From an uncultured Peptoniphilus sp. (lineage in GTDB: Bacteria; Bacillota; Clostridia; Tissierellales; Peptoniphilaceae), in the NCBI GenBank assembly GCA_947254665.1, contig CAMYEJ010000030.1, positions 1 through 12,139 on the forward strand: a stretch of DNA of 12,139 nt, given 5' to 3'. The notes beneath the pieces were generated by a model that was not told the DNA's origin, did no database searches, and saw only the letters and a program-made list of their open reading frames with translations. Positions within the stretch are counted from its first letter, which is position 1. Each line of letters opens with the position of its first letter. This document shows positions 5,887 through 12,139 of the stretch, piece by piece. Made by a program: the position numbers and the translations under genes.

Positions 5887-7842
5887 TTATCTTATATTCA
5901 ATGATCTGTAGTAGATGCTTAGAAGTTCATCTAAATTTATATTTGTCTTTGCAGAATTTTCTGAGGTTAGTCCGTAACTTCTTGCCATTTGGAAGTTTAC
6001 TAAGTCTTCGCCTTTTAGTCCGTCTATATCTTTAAATACTTTTGAATCGAGTCCTTCTAGGTTAACTCCCCTTAGCTTAAAGATGATTTTAATTGCGTCG
6101 AGGCGATTTAATTTCTTATCCATTTTTAAATCTTTAAATGGGTCATTACTTCTGTAACTATATTGGTCAAGAAGTTTCACTCCGTCTTCAACTATGTCTG
6201 CAAGATCTTTTACCGTTGCAGATTCTAAGACGTCTTTATCTTCCATAAATCCAATTTTGTATTCCAAAAGTCTTTCAAGGTCAGTTTTATATTTTGATTT
6301 TTCTAGATTTATAAATTCTCCTAAATCTGAATATTTATTTAATGTTCTCGCACCTATTGGAGTTAAATCTTCATATCCGTAGACAGGTTTTAGTTTATTG
6401 TCCTTTACCATGTATAGAAGCTTGAAATTATCTTCATCGAAATAGATTTTCTTAGCTTCGTCAATGGATTTTACTCCGTCTTTGTCTTCAAACTTTCCAG
6501 TGTATTCCCTGAGACTAAATGCACTTACCTTCTTATTATCATTGTTAAGTTCTACAGTTACTCCATAGTTTACTACCGGCACTTCATCTTTAAGTTGGCT
6601 ATAAATTATTCTTGTGCAGTAAGTGTCTGAATAGATGTTTGGATCTTTGTAGTTGAAATCTACAAGCTTCTTTGCATACTTATCTTTAAATTCTATCGCA
6701 ATCTTTATAGCTTCATCTACTTTTGGAGCTGGTTTTTCTTTTACATCTCTAATGTCATTGAAACTTATCAAGGTTCCATCTTTTGCATCTAGTGAGAAGT
6801 AGGTTGATCTATCCTTTCTTCTCGCTTCGAAACTATATTCGTACCTGTCCCCTTTTGTTATTCTTTCTCTGTCGATTTTAGAATCTTTTGGAATAAGATC
6901 ACCTACGAGTTTTCTAAGATCTTCCTTCTTCATAAGACCTTGGAACTCTTTTACAGATTTCTTTTCCACTTCGGTTAAACCTGCTGAGTCTTTGGCTTCT
7001 TCGTCCTTCATATCGCCTTCTCTGTAGTAGATTCCACTGTCGTTAAAGTCGATGGCTTCTCCACTTACAGCGTCTATATACTTCTCGTTCTTAGGCATGT
7101 AATATAATTTTGCAGTATTGTCTTCCCCATATCTGTTTGACATGTATGCAAGAATTATAGGATTTATCTTTTCAATCTTTTCTTTTGCCTGGTCAAGTCC
7201 AATTATTTTTGCATCTTTACCTACAGTTTTATCTTTTACCAAATAATATAATCCAGAATCGTAGTAGGCTAGACTCATATCGGATAAATCTATTTGAATT
7301 ACAAGGTTCGTTCCTATAACTGGCACATCACCGACATATCTTCTAAATGTAACCGCTGCAGTATTTTCGTACTTATCGTAGTCAACGCTCACTACTTTAT
7401 GACTTCCCACAAGATTTTTATCTATCTTTTCTAAGTATTTAAGAGCCGCCTTTTCTATAGCTTCCCTGCTCACATGGTCCTTTATCTTATTATCTCTATT
7501 GGCATAGTGGTTGTAATCTAAAATATTTCCTTCCTTGTCCATGGAGACACTTATTCCATCATTACCATCTTCTCTAGACCAGTGGAAGCGGTACTTTTCA
7601 TTCCTGTCTTTGTTGTCAGAAGTTTCTATATCAAGTTCTGTATAGTCGTCTGAAATATCGAACATTTCCTTAGCCTTTAGTATGTACTCTTCTTCAGTTT
7701 TAGGATTTTTATTTACAGCTTTGGAGGTCTTACCACCTTTTGCCATAGTAGAACAAGATGTACCTACTAGCATCGTAAATATAAGTAGCATAGATATTAT
7801 AAATTTTATTTTACTCTTCGTTTTATTTTCCTCCTTTACCAT
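5887..7842 (-). CDS. Exported YcdB/YcdC-repeat protein with SLH-like C-terminus
   Basis: 651 residues from ATG 7842. Lys-rich residues 2-13 and a hydrophobic stretch 14-26 form a signal sequence. A cysteine follows (VGTSC, Cys30), but Gly at -3 is atypical for a lipobox, so lipoprotein status is uncertain. Two units resemble the YcdB/YcdC (PepSY-related) fold: about 49-262, with DVPVIGTNLVIQIDL, and about 292-500, with EVPVVNYGVTVELNN. The C-terminus (about 505-651) looks like degenerate SLH repeats, for example VFKDIDGL (602-609) then MARSYGL (619-625). I infer a wall-associated protein; no enzyme motif is visible. The start is uncertain: the best Shine-Dalgarno (AAAGGAGG, 7830-7837) lies inside the frame. 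A TTG at 7866 would add eight non-signal-like residues, so I prefer ATG 7842 with AGGG six bases upstream. It is divergent from the following operon. Confidence 0.8.
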   Translation of the reverse strand: MVKEENKTKSKIKFIISMLLIFTMLVGTSCSTMAKGGKTSKAVNKNPKTEEEYILKAKEMFDISDDYTELDIETSDNKDRNEKYRFHWSREDGNDGISVSMDKEGNILDYNHYANRDNKIKDHVSREAIEKAALKYLEKIDKNLVGSHKVVSVDYDKYENTAAVTFRRYVGDVPVIGTNLVIQIDLSDMSLAYYDSGLYYLVKDKTVGKDAKIIGLDQAKEKIEKINPIILAYMSNRYGEDNTAKLYYMPKNEKYIDAVSGEAIDFNDSGIYYREGDMKDEEAKDSAGLTEVEKKSVKEFQGLMKKEDLRKLVGDLIPKDSKIDRERITKGDRYEYSFEARRKDRSTYFSLDAKDGTLISFNDIRDVKEKPAPKVDEAIKIAIEFKDKYAKKLVDFNYKDPNIYSDTYCTRIIYSQLKDEVPVVNYGVTVELNNDNKKVSAFSLREYTGKFEDKDGVKSIDEAKKIYFDEDNFKLLYMVKDNKLKPVYGYEDLTPIGARTLNKYSDLGEFINLEKSKYKTDLERLLEYKIGFMEDKDVLESATVKDLADIVEDGVKLLDQYSYRSNDPFKDLKMDKKLNRLDAIKIIFKLRGVNLEGLDSKVFKDIDGLKGEDLVNFQMARSYGLTSENSAKTNINLDELLSIYYRSLNIR

Positions 7843-7848
7843 ATTATA
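7843..7848 (-). promoter_or_regulatory. Perfect -10 hexamer overlapping the YcdB-like gene start
   Basis: The minus strand reads AGGGTATAATATGG: TATAAT abuts the ATG with no gap. The same AGGGTATAAT string occurs at the aldehyde dehydrogenase promoter (4283-4292). A recognisable -35 at 16-18 bp is absent (T-rich only). If this is the real -10, transcription would begin downstream of the ATG. Confidence 0.35.
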
Positions 7849-7892
7849 CCCTAGAATACTTTGCAATAAAACTATGAAGCCATCTCCCTTTG

Positions 7893-7915
7893 TGATACAA
7901 TTATGTAGTTAGGAG
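7893..7915 (+). promoter_or_regulatory. Extended -10 promoter and RBS of the LtaS-like/GDPD operon
   Basis: TGATACAAT (7893-7901) is an extended -10 element with TACAAT at 7896-7901; no clear -35 is present. AGGAG (7911-7915) is a Shine-Dalgarno five bases before ATG 7921. Confidence 0.5.
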
Positions 7916-7920
7916 TGCAT

Positions 7921-9750
7921 ATGAAAAAATTATTATCTATTTTTATTATTTCACTTCTTCTTTTTAATGTTTACGCACAGGGAGAAGACAGTGTTGAATT
8001 AGCAAAAGAATATAACGAAAGAATAAAACAGGAAGATTATAGAGAGCTCACAAGTTTAAAAAAAGATAGTTACACAGGAATTTTAAAGGATAAAAATCTT
8101 TTGATTCTAGCTGTGGATGGTCTCTATGAAAAGAGAACCAAAGATATGAAATATATTTCCTCTCTTAAAAATACCGCCCTTTATTATAACCAAGCATATC
8201 TTACCAGTTCAACCCATATCCAAGATGATACAGTCCTTACTAATCTATATGGAATGTATCCGAGGGTTAGATCTTTTGGCAAGGATTACATCTCAGGCAA
8301 GGATGTAAAAGGTCTTCACCAATATTTTAATGAAATGGGTTATAACACCAACTTTTTAAGTACAAAGGGTAGATACTATCTCTACTCAAACAAACTTGGT
8401 TTTAAAAATTCCAAGGTTGTTGAGGAAGGCAAATTTAAAGATGAACTTATTAAGCTTGGGAAGACTGGCGGCAAGAATTTCATCTACTCTGTCTATTCAA
8501 TGCTAGATTCTGATAGCAAAACTCTAGATTCGTCTCTTAAAAGTTTAATTGAAAGTTTACGAGCAAATGGATTCTCTGACTATGAAATCATAATTGTCGG
8601 TACAAATTCCCAAGCTAGTAAAGCTGGAAAATATAATTTAAAAGGTCTTGACGCCACAAATGTACCGATTATATTTTTGTCAAATAAATTAGAACATAAA
8701 AATATAGAACGCACAGTTTCAACAATAGACCTTTTGCCTACTATTTTAAACTACTACGGAGTTAGTTCAACCTATCCACAGTACGGAGAGTACATGTACA
8801 ATAGAAACTTCCCAGTTACGATTATGTATAATGACAAGCTAAGATATATTACCGACGGAAATTTTAATATCGAAGTAAGAGAAAATGTGGCTGTTTCACA
8901 ATCCAAGTCCACAGACATAAAATCCGATACAATCTTAAATACAGATAGTTATAAGGACTTCATATACAAATCATTTATTGATACGGACATGTCTGAAGGG
9001 CTCACTTCCCTAAACCAAAACAAAGTTATCTTTAATAATAGAGGAAATATTCCTTCTATTCCAAAATATAAAGATGGTATGATTATCATGCATGCCGGAG
9101 GATTTATAGCTGGTGTTAGCTACTCTAATATGATGGATGCTGTTAAATATCATTATGATCAAGGAAGAAGATACTTTGAGCTAGACATAGAAAAGTCCAG
9201 CGATGGCAGGTTAGTCTCAATCCACGACTTCGGTGGATTTCAAAGCAAATTCTTCAACGTAACTGAAAATAAATCATTTACTTTAAACGAATTTTTACAT
9301 TTCGAATCTGTCCATGGTTTTGAACAGATTGATATGGGAAGATTAGTTAACTTCCTAAGAGATCACGAAGATGCCTATATAATTACAGACATCAAGGATT
9401 CAAACGTTGAAATTCTAAAGAAAATCAATGAAGTATCTCCGGAAACTGCAAATCAAATCATCCCTCAAATATATAATTTTAACGAATACAATCAGGTCAA
9501 AGCCTTGGGATATAAAAATATAATCCTAACACTGTATAAGATAAAAAATTCAGATAGCGAAATCATAAACTTCGTAAAATCCAATAAACTCTATGCAGTG
9601 ACCATGTCAAGGTCAAGGCTCGATTCAAAACTATTTAACGATCTAAAAAAGACCAATGTAAAAATCTTCACCCACACTGTAAATAGTATGGATGAACTTA
9701 AAAAATATAAAGAAAAAGGCGTGTCCGGATTCTATTCAGACGTGCTTTAA
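7921..9750 (+). CDS. Secreted LtaS/sulfatase-like domain fused to GDPD-like phosphodiesterase
   Basis: 609 residues from ATG 7921. A GTG at 7915 is in frame but overlaps the Shine-Dalgarno, so it is not used. Residues 1-19 are a signal peptide (cleavage after VYA). Residues about 55-285 resemble the alkaline-phosphatase/sulfatase fold of lipoteichoic-acid synthase LtaS: LLILAVDGL (Asp66), SSTHIQDDTVLTNLYGMYP with Thr98 at the nucleophile position, and STIDLLPTILNYYGV (267-281). Where LtaS has the GDH metal ligands this protein reads IVGTNSQ (225-231), so this half may be inactive. Residues about 383-609 form a GDPD/PI-PLC-type barrel: MHAGG (His391), FELDIEKSSDG (Glu420, Asp422), SIHD (His435) and the GVSGFYSDVL end. 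HAGG-x5-YSN replaces the classical HRG/PENT, as in uncharacterised GDPD subfamilies. It has no LtaS-type multi-pass membrane domain. First gene of a three-gene operon; probable substrate is a glycerophosphate-type envelope polymer or lipid. Confidence 0.82.
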   Translation: MKKLLSIFIISLLLFNVYAQGEDSVELAKEYNERIKQEDYRELTSLKKDSYTGILKDKNLLILAVDGLYEKRTKDMKYISSLKNTALYYNQAYLTSSTHIQDDTVLTNLYGMYPRVRSFGKDYISGKDVKGLHQYFNEMGYNTNFLSTKGRYYLYSNKLGFKNSKVVEEGKFKDELIKLGKTGGKNFIYSVYSMLDSDSKTLDSSLKSLIESLRANGFSDYEIIIVGTNSQASKAGKYNLKGLDATNVPIIFLSNKLEHKNIERTVSTIDLLPTILNYYGVSSTYPQYGEYMYNRNFPVTIMYNDKLRYITDGNFNIEVRENVAVSQSKSTDIKSDTILNTDSYKDFIYKSFIDTDMSEGLTSLNQNKVIFNNRGNIPSIPKYKDGMIIMHAGGFIAGVSYSNMMDAVKYHYDQGRRYFELDIEKSSDGRLVSIHDFGGFQSKFFNVTENKSFTLNEFLHFESVHGFEQIDMGRLVNFLRDHEDAYIITDIKDSNVEILKKINEVSPETANQIIPQIYNFNEYNQVKALGYKNIILTLYKIKNSDSEIINFVKSNKLYAVTMSRSRLDSKLFNDLKKTNVKIFTHTVNSMDELKKYKEKGVSGFYSDVL

Positions 9751-9759
9751 GGAGGAAAA

Positions 9760-11352
9760 ATGTTAAGTGTAAATAATATTTCTGTTATTTTTCCAGATAA
9801 AAAACTATTTGACGATGTAAATCTTATCTTTAATGAAGGCAATTGCTACGGAGTAATCGGAGCAAATGGCGCTGGTAAATCTACATTCCTTAAGATTTTA
9901 TCTGGAGAAAAAGAACCAACCACCGGAAATGTTTCCATGGAAAAGAATAAGAGAATGTCCAAGCTTGCTCAAGACCACTATGCTTTCGACGAATACCCTG
10001 TAATGGATACGGTCATCATGGGCAATAGAAAGCTCTATGACATCATGAAAGAAAAAGATGCGATCTACATGAAACCTGACTTCTCTGATGAAGACGGCAT
10101 GAAGGCTGCAGAACTTGAAGCAGAATTTGCAGAGATGGGAGGCTACGAATCAGAATCCGAAGCTTCAACTATACTTCAAGGTTTAGGAATAAGCACTGAA
10201 CTTCACTATGAAACCATGTCTGATTTAAAAGAAAGCGAAAAGGTAAAAGTACTTCTAGCACAAGCACTCTTTGGAAAACCTGACGTACTTTTACTTGACG
10301 AACCTACAAACGGTTTGGATATAAAGGCTGTCCTTTGGTTAGAAGACTTCCTTGCAGATTTTAATGGAGTAGTAATCATCGTATCCCACGACAGATATTT
10401 TCTAAACGAAGTATGTACCCACATGGTGGATATCGACTTTGGAAAGATAACTCTATTCGTTGGAAACTACGATTTCTGGTACGAAAGTTCTCAACTTGCT
10501 CTTCAAATGACAAAGGACCAAAACAAGAAAAAGGAAGAAAAGATTAAGGAACTCCAAGACTTCATCAGAAGATTCTCTGCAAATAAATCTAAATCAAAAC
10601 AGGCAACCAGTAGAAAGAAACTTCTCGATAAGATCACCCTTGATGATATCAAACCATCTTCAAGAAGATATCCTTTTATAGGATTCGAACTTTCTCGTGA
10701 AGTTGGAAATGAAATCTTAAATATAGAAAATTTGAATGTAAAGCTCGGTGACAAGGATCTTTTAAAAGATTTTTCAATGAGAGTTAATAAGGATGACAAG
10801 ATTGCATTCATCGGAAATGAACTCGCAATCTCAAGCCTATTTGAAATAATAGAAGGAAATGACGACGACTACGAAGGAGAATATAAATGGGGACAAACCA
10901 TCACCAATAATTATTTTCCTAAGGACAACTCTTCCTACTTCGATGGAGTTCATCTAAACCTAGTGGACTTTTTAAGACAGTTCTCAGAAGAACAATCTGA
11001 AATCTATCTAAGAGGATTCTTAGGCAGGATGCTATTTTCTGGAGACGAAGTTCTAAAAGAAGTTAACGTACTAAGCGGGGGCGAAAGAGTGAGAATGATG
11101 TTCTCAAAGATGATGCTAAAACCATCAAACGTCTTGATCTTTGACCAACCTACAAACCACTTAGACCTAGAAAGTATCGAAGCAGTGAACAAATCACTGA
11201 CCGCATTTAAATCAAATATACTATTTACTTCCCACGACCACCAATTCATCTCCACAATCGCAAATAGAATAGTGGAAATTTTTGAAGACGGAACATACCG
11301 TGATGAAGCAATCGGATACGAAGACTATATAGAAAAATATTATAAAAACTAA
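9760..11352 (+). CDS. ABC-F ATPase, YbiT-like, with one degenerate ATP site
   Basis: 530 residues, the length of E. coli YbiT, which it resembles throughout. There are two ATP-binding domains and no membrane segment. The linker (about 245-300) is charged and helical, with FSANKSKSKQATSR (272-285), as in ABC-F ribosome-associated proteins. NBD1 has an intact Walker A GANGAGKST (34-42), Q-loop Gln71, Walker B LLLDEP (Asp180, Glu181) and His210, but its signature is LKESE (156-160). NBD2 has an intact signature LSGGE (438-442) and His492, but its Walker A is GNELAISSL (352-360) without lysine, its Q-loop glutamine is replaced (NYFPKDN, 384-390), and Walker B reads IFDQP with Gln463 in place of the catalytic Glu. 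The start follows AAGGAGG by four bases, nine bases after the preceding stop. Likely acts on the ribosome or as a translational regulator; a resistance role is not indicated. Confidence 0.9.
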   Translation: MLSVNNISVIFPDKKLFDDVNLIFNEGNCYGVIGANGAGKSTFLKILSGEKEPTTGNVSMEKNKRMSKLAQDHYAFDEYPVMDTVIMGNRKLYDIMKEKDAIYMKPDFSDEDGMKAAELEAEFAEMGGYESESEASTILQGLGISTELHYETMSDLKESEKVKVLLAQALFGKPDVLLLDEPTNGLDIKAVLWLEDFLADFNGVVIIVSHDRYFLNEVCTHMVDIDFGKITLFVGNYDFWYESSQLALQMTKDQNKKKEEKIKELQDFIRRFSANKSKSKQATSRKKLLDKITLDDIKPSSRRYPFIGFELSREVGNEILNIENLNVKLGDKDLLKDFSMRVNKDDKIAFIGNELAISSLFEIIEGNDDDYEGEYKWGQTITNNYFPKDNSSYFDGVHLNLVDFLRQFSEEQSEIYLRGFLGRMLFSGDEVLKEVNVLSGGERVRMMFSKMMLKPSNVLIFDQPTNHLDLESIEAVNKSLTAFKSNILFTSHDHQFISTIANRIVEIFEDGTYRDEAIGYEDYIEKYYKN

Positions 11353-11353
11353 G

Positions 11354-11770
11354 ATGAGAAGATTAATTTTACCAACAATAGCAGTTATAATAATACTCCT
11401 TGGAGCCAATTTTGTAGCCGGAAAATTAGCAAGACATATGCATCAAAATCTCGGCAACCTGGAAGCAGTTCAATCTAATGATGGAGAAAAAGACGCATAT
11501 TCCAAAATTGGAAAAGTAAATGAAAACTTCGATGTCACTGACGAAGTTGACAAGAAGAATGGAAACATAATAAATTTCTATGTCAAAAACAATGGCGAAG
11601 GCACCATTTCATTTTCCATAAAAGGATACGATGAAAAGACACTTCTCCCAGGCAAGGAAGATTTCATCCAAGCGGAAGTAAAAGGCAAAAACTCATTTAA
11701 CTTTGTAATTTCACCGGAAGATGACTCACCAGTATCAGCAGAATATAGAATAGTTCAAAGAAAAAAATAA
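11354..11770 (+). CDS. Small membrane-anchored or secreted protein of unknown function
   Basis: 138 residues, not recognised. An N-terminal Arg-Arg precedes one hydrophobic segment (about 4-23), either an uncleaved anchor or a signal peptide. The remainder is hydrophilic and rich in Lys, Asp, Glu and Asn, with alternating beta-like stretches (IINFYVKNNGEGTISFSIKG; SFNFVISPED; SAEYRIVQRKK), suggesting a small extracytoplasmic beta-sandwich. There is no Shine-Dalgarno of its own: ATG 11354 is one base after the ABC-F stop, so translation is probably coupled to the ABC-F gene. It is the last gene of the operon that starts at 7921 and is followed at once by a strong terminator. The coupling suggests a related role, but none can be named. 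Confidence 0.75.
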   Translation: MRRLILPTIAVIIILLGANFVAGKLARHMHQNLGNLEAVQSNDGEKDAYSKIGKVNENFDVTDEVDKKNGNIINFYVKNNGEGTISFSIKGYDEKTLLPGKEDFIQAEVKGKNSFNFVISPEDDSPVSAEYRIVQRKK

Positions 11771-11797
11771 TCGCTAAAGCGATTATTTTTATTTTTT
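11760..11797. terminator. Bidirectional intrinsic terminator
   Basis: AATAATCGC (11766-11774) pairs with GCGATTATT (11779-11787) around a TAAA loop. Plus-strand Ts follow (TTTTTATTTTTT), and on the minus strand the stem is followed by TTTTTC. It overlaps the stop codon of the 138-residue gene and serves the convergent HTH gene from the other side. Confidence 0.88.
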
Positions 11798-11810
11798 GTA
11801 TTCATTTTTC

Positions 11811-12110
11811 TCACCGTAAAATCACTGCCGTTTCAATTCTTATTTTTTTAAGAATCTCTTCAAGCTTTGCTGCTCTGTCTTTCCAATAATCTCGTTCTTT
11901 TTCCAGTCTTCTCCTCTCAGTAGGAGAAAGTGGATTTATCTGTGTACCAAGTTCTTCTAACTCTTCTATATACTTAACCAAAAACTTTATTCCAGGTACA
12001 TCTGGAATAGCTTTAATCTTCCTAGTGCTTAGCATACTTCTAATAGCACTTTCTGAGCATTGCCATCTTTTAGCTAAATCTGATACTGTTAATACTGTCT
12101 TTTCTTCCAT
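11811..12110 (-). CDS. Small helix-turn-helix DNA-binding protein with coiled-coil tail
   Basis: 99 residues. Residues about 5-47 form a MerR/excisionase-type winged helix-turn-helix: LTVSDLAKRWQCSESAIRSM, then the wing IKAIPDVPGIKFLVKYIEEL. Residues about 63-90 are charged and heptad-like (RRRLEKERDYWKDRAAKLEEI), probably a coiled coil for dimerisation. Such proteins occur as phage, integrative-element or toxin-antitoxin regulators and as chromosomal orphans; nothing in the window decides between these. The start at 12110 is fixed by an in-frame stop six bases upstream. The RBS is weak (AGG). A possible -10 TATAAA lies just upstream, close to the window edge, where a -35 would be cut off. 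The gene ends toward the shared terminator at 11760-11797. Confidence 0.8.
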   Translation of the reverse strand: MEEKTVLTVSDLAKRWQCSESAIRSMLSTRKIKAIPDVPGIKFLVKYIEELEELGTQINPLSPTERRRLEKERDYWKDRAAKLEEILKKIRIETAVILR

Positions 12111-12139
12111 GACCTATCACTTTATACTTTCTTTAGAAT

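Noticed and set aside
7843..7866. TTG at 7866 as the start of the YcdB-like protein
   Set aside because: It has no RBS at proper spacing, and the extra residues precede the charged signal-peptide region. ATG 7842 is preferred though not certain.
7915..7920. GTG at 7915 as the start of the LtaS-like/GDPD protein
   Set aside because: It overlaps the AGGAG Shine-Dalgarno. ATG 7921 has correct spacing and begins a standard MKK signal peptide.
7921..9750. Annotation as an active lipoteichoic acid synthase
   Set aside because: The multi-pass membrane domain is absent and the Asp-His metal ligand pair is replaced by Thr-Asn.
10503..10811. Antisense 102-codon hydrophobic frame within the ABC-F gene
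   Set aside because: It is a shadow of the lysine-rich linker coding strand (AAA/AAG read as Phe/Leu) and has no start signals.
9760..11352. Antibiotic-resistance ABC-F (Vga/Lsa/Msr/OptrA type)
   Set aside because: Overall similarity and the linker match the YbiT type; nothing indicates the extended antibiotic-resistance linker.

Overview
The window is AT-rich Gram-positive DNA. Strong GGAGG-type ribosome binding sites, S-layer homology (SLH) proteins and small cell-wall and metal genes suggest an anaerobic Firmicute of the Tissierellia type (Peptoniphilus/Anaerococcus relatives). That placement is an inference from protein style and base composition; no rRNA gene or other taxonomic marker is present.

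Layout. At 165-1421 (+) is a secreted SLH protein with three SLH repeats and three degenerate InlB-like beta repeats. A 666-bp gene-free stretch (1422-2087) follows, filled with relatively GC-rich palindromic repeats: two elements of the same architecture, a third half-copy and duplicated flanks. A minus-strand cluster (4132 down to 2088) encodes glutamate racemase, an overlapping CopZ-like metal chaperone, a terminator and a HAD phosphatase. Divergent from it is a monocistronic NAD-dependent aldehyde dehydrogenase (4328-5812). Next comes a minus-strand exported protein with YcdB/YcdC repeats and a degenerate SLH-like tail (5887-7842). It diverges from a three-gene plus-strand operon (7921-11770): a secreted fusion of an LtaS/sulfatase-like domain to a GDPD-like phosphodiesterase, a YbiT-type ABC-F ATPase, and a small membrane-anchored protein of unknown function. 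The window ends with a small minus-strand helix-turn-helix protein (11811-12110).

How the genes fit together. Much of the window concerns the cell envelope: two SLH-type surface proteins, the D-glutamate supply for peptidoglycan, and an exported protein whose two domains both resemble enzymes acting on glycerophosphate-type phosphodiesters, as found in lipoteichoic acid. Transcription units are separated by clear intrinsic terminators, including a back-to-back pair between the aldehyde dehydrogenase and the YcdB-like gene.

Most interesting. (1) The ABC-F protein appears to have kept only one of its two composite ATP sites: NBD2 has lost the Walker A lysine, has a Q-loop change and has a natural Glu-to-Gln in Walker B, while NBD1 has a degenerate signature. 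(2) In the LtaS-like/GDPD fusion, the LtaS half keeps a candidate nucleophilic Thr but lacks the Asp-His metal ligands. (3) In the palindromic repeats, the outer arms are conserved while the inner hairpins change in sequence but stay self-complementary.
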